A stretch of DNA of 64,000 bases from Pseudomonas soli (GTDB taxonomy: Bacteria > Pseudomonadota > Gammaproteobacteria > Pseudomonadales > Pseudomonadaceae), in assembly GCF_900110655.1 (NCBI RefSeq), contig NZ_FOEQ01000003.1:434001-498000 (forward strand), given 5' to 3'. The first letter of the stretch is position 1. The number at the start of each line of letters is the position of its first letter. Positions 9,577 through 19,330 of the stretch are shown here, piece by piece. The notes under the pieces were generated by a model. It worked only from the letters and a program-made list of their open reading frames with translations. It was not told the origin of the DNA and made no database searches. A program made the translations under genes and the position numbers.

Positions 9577-10743
9577 TCAGCCTTGGTCCGGCCAGTTCCA
9601 GGCCGGTTCATCCAGCATCCCCTGCCCGACGATACCGGTCTGCCCCAAGGTCTTCTCCAGGTGGATCGAGTTACACTCGGCATCCTCCTCCAGGGCCGCC
9701 ACCAGCCGCGGCGCGTGCGACACCACCCAGACCTGACATTCTCGCGCCGCGCGGCGGATCAGGCGTGCCAGTGCCGGCAACAAGTCCGGATGCAGGCTGG
9801 TCTCCGGCTCGTTGAGCACCATCATGCTCGGTGGGCGCGGCGTGAGCAGGGCAGCCACCAGCAACAGGTAGCGCAAGGTCCCGTCGGACAGCTCGGCAGC
9901 GCTCAGCGGCCGCAACAGCCCGGCCTGGTGCAAGCGCAGGCCGAACAGGCCGCCGGGCTGGGCGTCGACCGCAAGCCGGGCGCCGGGAAAGGCGTCAGCC
10001 ACTGCATCCTGCAGGGCCTGCAGGTCGCCGATCTCGTCGATGGTCTGCAGGGCGGCGGCGAGGTCGCGGCCATCGTGATGCAGCACCGGCGTGCGCGTTC
10101 CCAGCCGCGATTGTCGGGCGGGCGCTTCGGCATCGGTACGGAAATGGTCGTAGAAGCGCCAGCTGCGGATCTGCTCGCGCAGATGCGGCACCTCGGGGGA
10201 GCCCTGGAGACTGCCGACCTGGTCGAACAGGCTGTCGAACTCGGTCATGTGCTGGTGCAGCACCTGCCATTGGCGCCCATCGCGGGCCCTGACCATCCCC
10301 GCGTTGCGCTGCACCAGCTGGCTGGCGGGTCGGCACAGGGGGCCGGCCCAGATCGTCTCCTGCTTGATCTGCGGGTCCAGGGCGAACTTCGACCGGCTGG
10401 GTTCGGGCAGGCCGAGGCTGATCGCGTAGCCGAAGTCTTCGCCAGCAAAGCCCATCTTCAGCCGCCGGGCTTGCTGGCGTGGCCCGCCTTCCACTGGCAC
10501 CTCGCCATTGAGCATGCGCCGGGTGAGCTTCTCGGGGCCGGCCCAGAAGGTCGATTCCAGCCCGCCCTCGGCAGCCAGCGCGTTGACCACGCCGCCGCGC
10601 GCGGTCTCTGCCAGCAGGCGCAAGGCCTTGTACAGGTTGGACTTGCCACTGCCATTGGCTCCGGTAATCACGTTCAGCCGCCCCAGCGGCAGCACCAGCT
10701 GGTTGATCGAGCGGTAGTTGGCAATGGCCAGGGTGGTGAGCAT
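9577..10743 (-). CDS. AAA ATPase of the SMC/RecF-like AAA_21 type (COG4637-like), function unknown
   Basis: A 388-residue ATPase. Near the N-terminus LTTLAIANYRSINQLVLPLG leads into Walker A GANGSGKSNLYKAL. Near the C-terminus LSDGTLRYLLLVAALL is a signature-like helix, then Walker B MMVLNEPETSLHPDLL and VVSHAPRLVAALEE. This head-domain layout is shared by RecF, OLD and many single-gene predicted ATPases. No TOPRIM or other nuclease domain is visible and no effector gene is adjacent. ATG 10743 follows AAGGA at good spacing; an ATG three codons earlier sits on top of that site. Homologues are widespread, and roles in DNA maintenance or defence have not been established from sequence. Confidence 0.8.
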   Translation of the reverse strand: MLTTLAIANYRSINQLVLPLGRLNVITGANGSGKSNLYKALRLLAETARGGVVNALAAEGGLESTFWAGPEKLTRRMLNGEVPVEGGPRQQARRLKMGFAGEDFGYAISLGLPEPSRSKFALDPQIKQETIWAGPLCRPASQLVQRNAGMVRARDGRQWQVLHQHMTEFDSLFDQVGSLQGSPEVPHLREQIRSWRFYDHFRTDAEAPARQSRLGTRTPVLHHDGRDLAAALQTIDEIGDLQALQDAVADAFPGARLAVDAQPGGLFGLRLHQAGLLRPLSAAELSDGTLRYLLLVAALLTPRPPSMMVLNEPETSLHPDLLPALARLIRRAARECQVWVVSHAPRLVAALEEDAECNSIHLEKTLGQTGIVGQGMLDEPAWNWPDQG

Positions 10744-10882
10744 AGGCGGCATCCTTGAGCGGTCGGACGGCAGTATCGCCGATACCGCCTCGCTTTGTTG
10801 AACCCTGGCCAATGCCGTTTGTCGATCACTGATCTACGCTTTCAAACGCATCCCTTTTACCTGAGAGAAGCAAGGAGCCTGC

Positions 10883-11971
10883 ATGACGCTAGAGCGTGCG
10901 CCGCTGGTCGTTTGCCTGGGGTTGCTTTCCCTGCTATCAGGCTGTGGCAAGGAGGAGGTTGGTCAGGTGCTGCCCCGGGTCGCGGTGCAACAGGTGCAGC
11001 CCACCGATTTTGCCGCCCGGGTCACCCTGACCGGTGACGTGCAGGCGCGGGTGCAGACGGATTTGTCGTTCCGCGTGGGCGGCAAGATCATCGCCCGCAG
11101 CGTCGATGTCGGTGACCATGTCAAGGCCAACCAGGTACTGGCGCGTCTTGACCCCAAAGACCTGCAGAACAACGTGGATTCGGCGAAGGCCGAGGTGTTC
11201 GCCGAACAGGCCCGGGTCGCCCAGACCAGCGCCGCGTTCGCGCGTCAGCAGAAGCTTCTGCCCAAGGGCTACACCAGCCAAAGCGAGTACGACTCCGCCG
11301 AGGCCGCGCTGCGTAGTAGCCAGAGCGCGCTCAAGGCCGCTCAGGCGCAATTGGCCAACGCCAACGAGCAATTGGGCTACACGGCATTGGTTGCCGAAGC
11401 CGACGGCGTTATCACTGCGCGTCAGGCCGAGGTCGGCCAGGTGGTACAGGCGACCATGCCGATCTTCAGCCTGGCCGTCGATGGCGACCGTGACGCGGTG
11501 TTCAATGTCTACGAATCGCTGCTGGTGGCGCCCAGCAGCGAGAGGGACTTGACGGTAAGCATGATCGACAGCCCCACCATCACCGCCCAGGGACATGTGC
11601 GCGAGATCACCCCGACGGTCTCGGCCCAGAGTGGCACGGTGCAGGTCAAGGTGGCCCTGCGCGATGTGCCCAAGGGCATGGCCCTGGGCGCGCCGGTGAC
11701 CGTTTCGGCCAGTGCACACGGCAAACCGAGCGTCGAGCTGCCCTGGTCTGCCCTGACCAAGGCGCTGAGCGAGCCCGCCGTGTGGGTGGTTAGCGAGGGT
11801 GACAAGGCGCAACTGCGCAAGGTCCAGGTGGCGCGCTACCTGACCGGCAAAGTGGTGATCAGCGAGGGTCTCGAGGCCGGTGAGGTGGTGGTGGTCAGTG
11901 GTGGCCAGCTGCTGAACCCAGGTATTCAGGTCGAAAAGGTCGACGCCAAAAGCGGGGGAGTCGCGCCATGA
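10883..11971 (+). CDS. triA: RND efflux periplasmic adaptor lipoprotein (TriA-like)
   Basis: A 362-residue membrane-fusion protein. The N-terminal signal ends in a lipobox (LLSGC), so the mature protein is probably anchored by a lipidated cysteine. The lipoyl/hairpin region FRVGGKIIARSVDVGDHVKANQVLARLDPKDL is followed by a short coiled-coil of Ala/Gln/Glu-rich helices and beta-barrel domains. It is the first of two adaptor genes in tandem before a single pump gene, the hallmark of P. aeruginosa TriABC, where both adaptors are needed with the outer-membrane channel OpmH. The symbol is by this architecture and resemblance, not a tested orthology. Confidence 0.8.
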   Translation: MTLERAPLVVCLGLLSLLSGCGKEEVGQVLPRVAVQQVQPTDFAARVTLTGDVQARVQTDLSFRVGGKIIARSVDVGDHVKANQVLARLDPKDLQNNVDSAKAEVFAEQARVAQTSAAFARQQKLLPKGYTSQSEYDSAEAALRSSQSALKAAQAQLANANEQLGYTALVAEADGVITARQAEVGQVVQATMPIFSLAVDGDRDAVFNVYESLLVAPSSERDLTVSMIDSPTITAQGHVREITPTVSAQSGTVQVKVALRDVPKGMALGAPVTVSASAHGKPSVELPWSALTKALSEPAVWVVSEGDKAQLRKVQVARYLTGKVVISEGLEAGEVVVVSGGQLLNPGIQVEKVDAKSGGVAP

Positions 11972-13035
11972 GGCCGTTGCTGCCGATATTGTTTGCCTGT
12001 GCGTTGCTGGCTGCCTGTGGCAACGAGGACGTCCAGCCCGAACCCGTGCGCCCGGTGCTGTCGACCGTGGTCGAGCCCCAGGTGCAAGCGCAGCTTGGGC
12101 GTTTTGCCGGCAACATCCAGGCACGTTTCGAGAGCACCTTGGGTTTCCGCGTGTCTGGCCGCATCGCTCGGCGCTGGCTGGATGTCGGGGCCCAGGTCAA
12201 GCCGGGCGACACCCTGGCGACCCTCGATCCGACCGACCAGCAGAACCAGCTGCGTGCCGCCGAAGGCGACCTTGCGCGGGTCCAGGCCCAGTGGATCAAT
12301 GCCCAGGCCGATGCCCGCCGCCAGCAACAGTTGTATGACCGCGGGGTCGGCGCCCAAGCCCAGCTCGACATTGCCCAGACCAACCTGAAGACCACTGGCG
12401 CGTCACTGGAGCAGGCGCGCTCGGCGGTCAGCCAGGCCCGCGACCAGCTCGGCTACAGTACCCTGCGTACCGACCATGCCGCGGTGATCACGGCCTGGCA
12501 GGCCGAGGCCGGGCAGACCGTCAGCGCCGGCCAGGCCGTGGTCACACTGGCGCGCCCGGATGTGAAGGAAGCGGTGATCGACCTGCCGATCGCTTTGGCC
12601 GAACAACTGCGTCACGACCTCACCTTCACCGTCGCCTCGCAGCTCGACCCTAGCATCAACACCACCGCCACCTTGCGCGAGCTGGAGCCCCAGGCCGATG
12701 CCACCACCCGTACCCGCCGCGCCCGCCTGACCCTGGCCAGCACCCCGGACGCCTTCCACTTGGGGACTGCGATCAGCGTCACCTTGACCTCGGCGGTGAC
12801 GCCGCGCAGCGAGTTGCCACGCTCCGCGCTGCTCGAACGCGATGGCAAAACCCAGGTGTGGGTAGTCGACCCGCAGGGCAAGACCGTGGCCACCCGTGAC
12901 GTCACCCTGGCGGAGCGTGGTCCTGACAGCATCATCCTGTCCTCCGGTGTACAACCCGGCGAACGCGTCGTCACCGCCGGCGTCAACAGCCTCAAGCCTG
13001 GCCAGAAGGTCATATTCGACGAGGACGCACGATGA
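11968..13035 (+). CDS. triB: Second RND efflux periplasmic adaptor lipoprotein (TriB-like)
   Basis: A 355-residue adaptor beginning at an ATGA overlap with the preceding gene. The signal ends LLAAC, again a lipobox. The lipoyl motif is FRVSGRIARRWLDVGAQVKPGDTLATLDPTDQ, followed by a coiled-coil hairpin (residues about 80-155) and a beta-barrel. It is clearly paralogous to the first adaptor but diverged, so the two probably occupy different places in the adaptor ring. It overlaps the pump gene by four bases, making a three-gene translationally coupled operon. Confidence 0.8.
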   Translation: MRPLLPILFACALLAACGNEDVQPEPVRPVLSTVVEPQVQAQLGRFAGNIQARFESTLGFRVSGRIARRWLDVGAQVKPGDTLATLDPTDQQNQLRAAEGDLARVQAQWINAQADARRQQQLYDRGVGAQAQLDIAQTNLKTTGASLEQARSAVSQARDQLGYSTLRTDHAAVITAWQAEAGQTVSAGQAVVTLARPDVKEAVIDLPIALAEQLRHDLTFTVASQLDPSINTTATLRELEPQADATTRTRRARLTLASTPDAFHLGTAISVTLTSAVTPRSELPRSALLERDGKTQVWVVDPQGKTVATRDVTLAERGPDSIILSSGVQPGERVVTAGVNSLKPGQKVIFDEDAR

Positions 13036-16000
13036 AAGGAAGCTTCAACCTCTCCGAATGGGCGCTCAAGCACCAGTCTTTCGTCTGGTACCTGATGTTC
13101 GTCGGGCTGCTGATGGGGGTGTTTTCCTACTTCAACCTGGGCCGGGAAGAGGATCCGTCCTTCACCATCAAGACCATGGTGATCCAGACACGTTGGCCGG
13201 GGGCGACCCAGGCCGAGACACTGAACCAGATCACCGATCGGATCGAGAAGAAACTTGAGGAGCTCGATTCGCTCGACTATGTGAAAAGCTATACCCGTCC
13301 CGGCGAATCCACGGTTTACGTGTATCTGCGCGATACCACCAAGGCCAGGGACATTCCAGCTATCTGGTACCAGGTGCGCAAGAAGATCCAGGACATCCGT
13401 GGCCAGTTTCCCCAGGGTGTGCAGGGGCCGGGCTTCAATGACGAGTTCGGCGATGTGTTCGGCTCGATCTATGCCTTCACCTCCGATGGCCTGACCTTGC
13501 GCCAGCTGCGCGACTATGTGGAGCTGGCCCGCGCCGAGGTGCGCGAGGTGCACAACATCGGCAAGATCGAGCTGATCGGCACCCAGGACGAAGTGCTCTA
13601 CCTGAATTTCTCCACCCGCAAGCTGGCGGCCCTGGGCATCGACCAGCGGCAAGTCATGGAGGCGCTGAAATCGCAGAACGCGGTGACCCCTGCGGGGGTG
13701 ATCGAAGCCGGCCCCGAGCGCATCTCGGTGCGCACCACAGGCCAGTTCGCCTCGGAGAAGGACCTGGAGACGGTCAACCTGCGCATCAACGACCGCTTCT
13801 TCCGCCTGGCCGATATCGCCGACATCGAGCGCGGCTACGTCGACCCGCCGTCACCGATCTTCCGCTACAACGGCCAGCCGGCCATCGGCCTGGCCATCGG
13901 CATGAAGGCCGGCGGCAACATCGAGGTGTTCGGCGCTGCACTGAAGAAGAAGATGGATAGCATCGTCAGCGAACTGCCGGTCGGGGTCGGCGTACACACC
14001 GTGTCCGACCAGGCGGTGGTGGTCAAGCAGGCGGTTGGCGGCTTCACCAGTGCCTTGTTCGAAGCCGTGGTGATCGTGCTGGTGGTGAGTTTCGTCAGCC
14101 TGGGCGTGCGTGCCGGGCTGGTGGTGGCCTGCTCGATTCCGCTGGTGCTGGCCATGGTGTTCGTGTTCATGGAGTACAGCGACATCACCATGCAGCGGAT
14201 TTCGCTGGGTGCGCTGATCATTGCCCTGGGCCTGCTGGTGGATGACGCGATGATCACCGTGGAGGTGATGGTCACGCGCCTGGAAATGGGTGAGACGAAA
14301 GAGCAGGCGGCGACCTTCGCCTACACCTCGACGGCCTTCCCCATGCTGACCGGAACCCTGGTGACCGTGGCCGGTTTCGTGCCGATCGGCCTCAATGCCA
14401 GCTCGGCCGGTGAATACACCTATACCTTGTTCGCGGTGATCGCCGTGGCGCTGCTGGTGTCGTGGGTGGTGGCGGTGTTCTTCGCCCCGGTGCTGGGCGT
14501 GCATATCCTCAGCAGCGAAAAGCTCAAGCCCCACGAGGCCGAACCTGGGCGGGTGGGCCGGGCGTTCGAGCATGGCCTGCTGTGGTGCATGCGCCACCGC
14601 TGGGTGACAGTGATCGGCACCATCGTGCTGTTCGCACTGTCGGTGGTGGGCATGCGCTTCGTACAGAACCAGTTCTTCCCATCCTCGGACCGCCCGGAGA
14701 TCCTGGTCGATCTCGACCTGCCGCAGAACGCCTCGATCGAGGAAACGCGCAAGGTGGTGGATCGCCTGGAGGCGAAGATCAAGGACGACCCCGACCTGGT
14801 GCGCTGGAGCACTTACATCGGCCAGGGGGCGATTCGCTTCTACCTGCCCCTCGACCAGCAATTGCAGAACCCCTATTACGCCCAGCTGGTGATCGTCAGC
14901 AAGGGCTTCGAAGAGCGCCAGGGCATGATCGAGCGCCTGCAGAAACTGCTGCGCGAAGACTTCGTAGGCATCGGCAGCAACGTGCAGTCGCTGGAGATGG
15001 GCCCGCCGGTGGGCCGGCCGATCCAGTACCGGGTCAGCGGCAAGGACATCGACCAGGTGCGCCGCTATGCCATCGAACTGGCCACGGTGCTCGACAGCAA
15101 CGAGCATATCGGCGACATGATGTACGACTGGAACGAGCCCGGTAAGGTGCTGCGCATCGAGATCGCCCAGGACAAGGCGCGTCAACTGGGGCTTTCGTCC
15201 GAAGACGTGGCCAATGTAATGAACAGCATCGTCAGCGGCGTGCCGGTCACCCAGGTCAACGACAACATCTACCTGGTCGACGTCATTGCCCGGGCCGAGG
15301 ACAGCGAGCGGGGCTCCCCCGACACCCTGCAGAACCTGCAGATCGTCAGCCCCAGTGGTGTGTCCATCCCTCTGCTGGCGTTCGCCACCGTGCGTTACGA
15401 GCTGGAGCAGCCATTGGTGTGGCGGCGCGACCGCAAGCCGACCATCACCATCAAGGCCTCGGTGGTCGGCGATATCCAGCCGACCAACCTGGTGGCGCAA
15501 CTCAAGCCGAAGATCGACGAATTCGCCGGCAAGCTGCCGCCCGGCTACGGCGTGGCCACCGGCGGTACGGTGGAGGAGAGCGGCAAGGCCCAGGGGCCGA
15601 TCGCCGATGTCATTCCGTTGATGCTGTTCCTCATGGCGACCTTCCTGATGATCCAGCTGCACAGCGTGCAGAAGCTGTTCCTGGTGGTCAGCGTCGCGCC
15701 GCTGGGGCTGATCGGCGTGGTCCTGGCCCTGGTGCCCACGGGCACGCCCATGGGCTTCGTGGCGATCCTCGGCATCCTCGCCCTGGCCGGGATCATCATC
15801 CGTAACTCGGTGATCCTGGTGACCCAGATCGACGAATTCGAAGAGCAGGGCTACACCCCCTGGGACGCGGTGGTGGAAGCGACCAACCACCGCCGCCGGC
15901 CGATCCTGCTGACGGCGGCGGCGGCAAGCCTGGGCATGATCCCGATTGCCCGGGAAGTGTTCTGGGGGCCGATGGCCTACGCCATGATCGGCGGCATCAT

Positions 16001-16085
16001 CAGTGCAACGCTGCTGACGCTGTTGTTCCTGCCGGCGCTGTACGTGGCCTGGTACAAGATCCGCGAGCCGGAAAAGACTTCCTGA
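13032..16085 (+). CDS. triC: RND efflux pump, inner-membrane transporter (TriC-like)
   Basis: A 1017-residue resistance-nodulation-division transporter with 12 expected helices and two large periplasmic loops. The proton-relay aspartates appear as LLVDDAMITVEVMV in helix 4. The N-terminus begins FNLSEWALKHQSFVWYLM and lacks a signal peptide, as usual. Together with the two adaptors it would pump hydrophobic substrates (triclosan in the P. aeruginosa system) through an outer-membrane TolC-type channel. No channel gene is present nearby, so one encoded elsewhere must be used. Substrates cannot be read from sequence. Confidence 0.85.
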   Translation: MKGSFNLSEWALKHQSFVWYLMFVGLLMGVFSYFNLGREEDPSFTIKTMVIQTRWPGATQAETLNQITDRIEKKLEELDSLDYVKSYTRPGESTVYVYLRDTTKARDIPAIWYQVRKKIQDIRGQFPQGVQGPGFNDEFGDVFGSIYAFTSDGLTLRQLRDYVELARAEVREVHNIGKIELIGTQDEVLYLNFSTRKLAALGIDQRQVMEALKSQNAVTPAGVIEAGPERISVRTTGQFASEKDLETVNLRINDRFFRLADIADIERGYVDPPSPIFRYNGQPAIGLAIGMKAGGNIEVFGAALKKKMDSIVSELPVGVGVHTVSDQAVVVKQAVGGFTSALFEAVVIVLVVSFVSLGVRAGLVVACSIPLVLAMVFVFMEYSDITMQRISLGALIIALGLLVDDAMITVEVMVTRLEMGETKEQAATFAYTSTAFPMLTGTLVTVAGFVPIGLNASSAGEYTYTLFAVIAVALLVSWVVAVFFAPVLGVHILSSEKLKPHEAEPGRVGRAFEHGLLWCMRHRWVTVIGTIVLFALSVVGMRFVQNQFFPSSDRPEILVDLDLPQNASIEETRKVVDRLEAKIKDDPDLVRWSTYIGQGAIRFYLPLDQQLQNPYYAQLVIVSKGFEERQGMIERLQKLLREDFVGIGSNVQSLEMGPPVGRPIQYRVSGKDIDQVRRYAIELATVLDSNEHIGDMMYDWNEPGKVLRIEIAQDKARQLGLSSEDVANVMNSIVSGVPVTQVNDNIYLVDVIARAEDSERGSPDTLQNLQIVSPSGVSIPLLAFATVRYELEQPLVWRRDRKPTITIKASVVGDIQPTNLVAQLKPKIDEFAGKLPPGYGVATGGTVEESGKAQGPIADVIPLMLFLMATFLMIQLHSVQKLFLVVSVAPLGLIGVVLALVPTGTPMGFVAILGILALAGIIIRNSVILVTQIDEFEEQGYTPWDAVVEATNHRRRPILLTAAAASLGMIPIAREVFWGPMAYAMIGGIISATLLTLLFLPALYVAWYKIREPEKTS

Positions 16086-16098
16086 GAACCACGCGCAC

Positions 16099-16130
16099 CC
16101 TGTGGGAGCCGGCTTGCCAGCTCCCACAGG
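16099..16130. repeat. REP-type hairpin after the RND operon
   Basis: CCTGTGGGAGC (16099-16109) and GCTCCCACAGG (16120-16130) form a perfect 11-bp stem around CGGCTTGCCA. The TGTGGGAGC..GGCTTGCC core recurs near 43.2 and 56.5 kb. It may also terminate the RND operon, though no T run follows. Confidence 0.7.
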
Positions 16131-16147
16131 GCTCAGTGTTCGCGCTA

Positions 16148-16188
16148 ATGGTTATATAAACATTCTTAAACAGTATTTTTAAGAATAT
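16148..16188 (+). promoter_or_regulatory. AT-rich leader with perfect 9-bp inverted repeat upstream of oscA-sbp
   Basis: ATTCTTAAA (16162-16170) and TTTAAGAAT (16178-16186) are perfect inverted repeats separated by 7 bases, inside a 41-base stretch almost free of G and C. It lies about 90 bases upstream of oscA, in front of the sulfate uptake genes. CysB-activated promoters in enterobacteria use AT-rich sites, so a sulfur-limitation activator site is a reasonable inference, but no consensus was matched. Confidence 0.5.
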
Positions 16189-16274
16189 CCGCGCCTCACT
16201 AGTATTGCCCTCAAGCCAGGCGCAAATCCCCTTCAAAACCTCTGCCCGGCTCCCTTACTCACAGGAGAACGAGC

Positions 16275-16457
16275 ATGAGTGCATCTCTGCGCAGCATCGA
16301 CGGTCAGGACGAAGCCACCATTCTGCGTGAAATCCAGAGTGCCCTGCGCGACCTGCGCTTTGGCGCGGTGGAGATCACCGTGCACAACGCCCAGGTGGTG
16401 CAGATTGAACGCAAGGAGAAGTTCCGCCTGCAGCAGCCCGGCAACAAGACCGGCTGA
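16275..16457 (+). CDS. oscA: OscA/YezD-family small protein, sulfur-starvation associated
   Basis: A 60-residue protein of the YezD/DUF2292 family: [41 protein letters not shown]. In pseudomonads this family (OscA) is induced by sulfate limitation and was linked to growth on organosulfur sources under chromate stress. It starts at ATG 16275 behind CAGGAG and lies 47 bases before the sulfate-binding protein gene, consistent with co-transcription. No enzymatic motif is visible; its molecular role is unknown. Confidence 0.85.
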   Translation: MSASLRSIDGQDEATILREIQSALRDLRFGAVEITVHNAQVVQIERKEKFRLQQPGNKTG

Positions 16458-16504
16458 CACCGCACCCCTTCAAAACTAGAAAAATGCCAATCGGGAGCTT
16501 CACC

Positions 16505-17512
16505 ATGTCCATCCGCCGTTATGCGCTTGCCGCCCTGGCCAGTGCCGTTTTTGCCGGTTCCGCGATCGCCAAGGACTACGAATTGCTGAACGTGTCCTAT
16601 GACCCGACCCGCGAGCTGTACCAGCAGTACAACGCCGAGTTCATCAAGCATTGGCAAGCCGCCAACCCCGGCGACAAGGTGAAGATCCAGCAGTCCCACG
16701 GCGGTTCGGGCAAGCAGGGCCGCGCGGTCATCGACGGCCTGCGCGCCGACGTGGTGACCCTGGCCCTGGCCGGCGACATCGACGAGATCGCCAAGCTCGG
16801 CAAGACCCTGCCGGAGGACTGGCAGAAGCGCCTGCCGGACGCCAGCACGCCGTACACCTCGACCATCGTGTTCCTGGTACGCAAGGGCAACCCGAAAGGC
16901 ATCAAGGACTGGGGCGACCTGATCAAGAAAGACGTCTCGGTGATCACGCCCAATCCAAAGACCTCCGGCGGCGCCCGCTGGAACTTCCTCGCCGCCTGGG
17001 CCTACGGCCTGAAGACCGGCGGCAGTGAAGACAAGGCCAAGGCCTACGTGCAGGAGCTGTTCAAGCACGTGCCGGTGCTCGATACCGGCGCGCGTGGCTC
17101 GACCATCACCTTCGTCAACAACGGCCAGGGCGATGTGCTGCTGGCGTGGGAAAACGAAGCCTTCCTGGCGCTGAAGGAAGACGGTGGCAGCGACAAGTTC
17201 GAGATCGTCGTCCCATCGCTGTCGATCCTGGCCGAGCCACCGGTGGCGGTGGTCGACAAGAACGCCGAGAAGAAGGGCAACGAGAAGATCGCCGAGGAAT
17301 ACCTCAAGCATCTGTACAGCCCGGCTGGCCAGAAGATCGCTGCACAAAACTTCTACCGTCCGCGTGACGCGAAGGTCGCCGCCGAATTCGGCAAGCAGTT
17401 CCCGAAACTGGACCTGGTGACCATCGACAAGGACTTCGGTGGCTGGAAGACTGCGCAGCCGAAGTTCTTCAACGATGGCGGTGTGTTCGACCAGATTTAT
17501 CAGGCACAGTGA
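16505..17512 (+). CDS. sbp: Periplasmic sulfate/thiosulfate-binding protein
   Basis: A 335-residue binding protein with a signal peptide cleaved near GSAIA|KDYE, followed by the family signature [17 protein letters not shown] and later the ligand loops [16 protein letters not shown] and [11 protein letters not shown]. The start at ATG 16505, behind CGGGAG, gives a normal signal peptide; the upstream in-frame ATG at 16484 does not. It supplies sulfate to the CysTWA complex encoded immediately downstream. Confidence 0.94.
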   Translation: MSIRRYALAALASAVFAGSAIAKDYELLNVSYDPTRELYQQYNAEFIKHWQAANPGDKVKIQQSHGGSGKQGRAVIDGLRADVVTLALAGDIDEIAKLGKTLPEDWQKRLPDASTPYTSTIVFLVRKGNPKGIKDWGDLIKKDVSVITPNPKTSGGARWNFLAAWAYGLKTGGSEDKAKAYVQELFKHVPVLDTGARGSTITFVNNGQGDVLLAWENEAFLALKEDGGSDKFEIVVPSLSILAEPPVAVVDKNAEKKGNEKIAEEYLKHLYSPAGQKIAAQNFYRPRDAKVAAEFGKQFPKLDLVTIDKDFGGWKTAQPKFFNDGGVFDQIYQAQ

Positions 17513-17528
17513 TCGGCAATGAACAAGC

Positions 17529-17597
17529 GGGGCTGCGCAGCAGCCCCACAAACAAAACCCTTCAGTAGCCTGCACCGGCCCGGGATGACTCCCGGGC
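17529..17597 (+). terminator. Two stem-loops between sbp and cysT
   Basis: The first is GGGGCTGC (17529-17536) with GCAGCCCC (17540-17547), an 8-bp stem. The second is GCCCGGG (17578-17584) with CCCGGGC (17591-17597). Neither has a T run. Together they probably cap the abundant binding-protein message while allowing read-through into the permease genes. Confidence 0.6.
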
Positions 17598-17622
17598 TTC
17601 GTGCGTTCAACCAGGGACCTTT

Positions 17623-18441
17623 ATGTCACGTCGCATTTCCCCCGTCATACCCGGCTTCGGGCTGACGCTGGGCTACACCTTGGTGTACCTCAGCCTGATC
17701 GTGCTGATACCGCTGGCGGCCATGTTCATCCATGCCTCGCAGCTCACCTGGGAGCAGTTCTGGAACATCGTCAGCGCGCCGCGGGTCATCGCCGCGCTGA
17801 AGCTGAGTTTCGGCACCGCCCTGTTCGCCGCCATCATCAACGGCGTGATCGGCACCCTGCTGGCCTGGGTGCTGGTGCGCTACACCTTCCCCGGGCGCAA
17901 GGTCATCGACGCGATGATCGACCTGCCGTTCGCCCTGCCCACCGCCGTGGCCGGCATTGCCTTGACCGCCTTGTACGCCCCTGCGGGCTGGGTTGGTCAG
18001 TTCGCCACGGATCTTGGTTTCAAGATCGCCTACACCCCACTGGGCATCACCCTGGCGCTGACGTTCGTCACCCTGCCGTTCGTGGTGCGCACGGTGCAGC
18101 CAGTGCTGGCTGACATCCCGCGTGAGGTGGAAGAGGCTGCCGCCTGCCTGGGCGCGAAGCCTTTGCAGGTGTTCCGCCATGTACTGGCTCCGGCGTTGCT
18201 GCCAGCGTGGCTGACCGGCTTCGCCCTGGCTTTTGCCCGTGGCGTTGGCGAGTACGGTTCGGTGATCTTCATCGCCGGCAACATGCCGATGAAGACCGAG
18301 ATCCTGCCGTTGCTGATCATGGTCAAGCTCGACCAGTACGACTACACCGGCGCCACTGCCATCGGCGTGTTGATGCTGGTGGTTTCCTTCATCCTGCTGC
18401 TGCTGATCAACTTGCTGCAGCGGCGCATCGAAACCCCTTGA
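17623..18441 (+). CDS. cysT: Sulfate ABC transporter permease CysT
   Basis: A 272-residue integral membrane protein with six predicted helices and the ATPase-contact loop [54 protein letters not shown] is a typical CysT/CysU segment. It begins 110 bases after sbp and is followed by cysW after 13 bases, with AAGGAGG in the gap. Confidence 0.94.
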   Translation: MSRRISPVIPGFGLTLGYTLVYLSLIVLIPLAAMFIHASQLTWEQFWNIVSAPRVIAALKLSFGTALFAAIINGVIGTLLAWVLVRYTFPGRKVIDAMIDLPFALPTAVAGIALTALYAPAGWVGQFATDLGFKIAYTPLGITLALTFVTLPFVVRTVQPVLADIPREVEEAAACLGAKPLQVFRHVLAPALLPAWLTGFALAFARGVGEYGSVIFIAGNMPMKTEILPLLIMVKLDQYDYTGATAIGVLMLVVSFILLLLINLLQRRIETP

Positions 18442-18454
18442 AGGAGGCCCGCTA

Positions 18455-19327
18455 ATGTCTTCATCAACCCTTGGCGCGACCGCCGCCGCCAACGCCGCCC
18501 GGCGTGGCAGTGCCACTTCGCGCCGCGTGCTGATCACCCTGGCCTGGATCGTCTTTGCGCTGTTCCTGGCGCTGCCGCTGGTGATCGTGGTGTCCCAAGC
18601 CCTGAAAAACGGCTTCGGCACCTTCTTCGAGGCGATCTTCGAGGCCGATGCCTTGTCTGCGCTCAAGCTCACCCTGCTGGCGGTGGCCATTTCGGTGCCG
18701 CTGAACCTGCTGTTCGGGGTCAGTGCCGCCTGGTGCGTGAGCAAGTACAGCTTCCGTGGCAAAAGTATCCTGGTGACCCTGATCGACCTGCCGTTCTCGG
18801 TGTCACCGGTGATCGCCGGCCTGGTCTACGTGCTGATGTTCGGCGCCCAGGGCCTGTTCGGCCCGTGGCTGCAGGACCACGATATCCAGATCGTCTTCGC
18901 CCTGCCGGGCATCGTCCTGGCGACCATCTTCGTCACCGTGCCGTTCGTCGCCCGTGAACTGATCCCGCTGATGCAGGAGCAGGGCACCCAGGAAGAGGAG
19001 GCCGCGCGCCTGCTCGGGGCCAACGGCTGGCAGATGTTCTGGCACGTCACGCTGCCGAACATCAAATGGGGCCTGATCTACGGCGTGGTGCTGTGCACCG
19101 CACGGGCCATGGGCGAGTTCGGCGCGGTATCGGTGGTCTCCGGGCATATCCGTGGCGTCACCAACACCTTGCCGCTGCACGTGGAGATCCTCTACAACGA
19201 GTACAACCATGTCGCGGCCTTCAGCGTGGCCAGCCTGCTGCTGATCCTGGCGCTCTTCATCCTGCTGCTCAAGCAGTGGAGCGAGAACCGTATTAACCGC
19301 CTGCGCCATAGCGCCGCGGAGGAATGA
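18455..19327 (+). CDS. cysW: Sulfate ABC transporter permease CysW
   Basis: The partner permease, 290 residues, with a long polar N-terminus before helix 1, six helices and the EAA loop [27 protein letters not shown]. The segment [32 protein letters not shown] is diagnostic for CysW. The stop lies three bases before the ATPase gene. Confidence 0.94.
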   Translation: MSSSTLGATAAANAARRGSATSRRVLITLAWIVFALFLALPLVIVVSQALKNGFGTFFEAIFEADALSALKLTLLAVAISVPLNLLFGVSAAWCVSKYSFRGKSILVTLIDLPFSVSPVIAGLVYVLMFGAQGLFGPWLQDHDIQIVFALPGIVLATIFVTVPFVARELIPLMQEQGTQEEEAARLLGANGWQMFWHVTLPNIKWGLIYGVVLCTARAMGEFGAVSVVSGHIRGVTNTLPLHVEILYNEYNHVAAFSVASLLLILALFILLLKQWSENRINRLRHSAAEE

Positions 19328-19330
19328 TTC

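Noticed and set aside
13851..16127. 758-residue antisense frame opposite triC
   Set aside because: Composition (His, Gln, Arg and Asp rich) is typical of antisense shadows; the plus strand has clear RND motifs.
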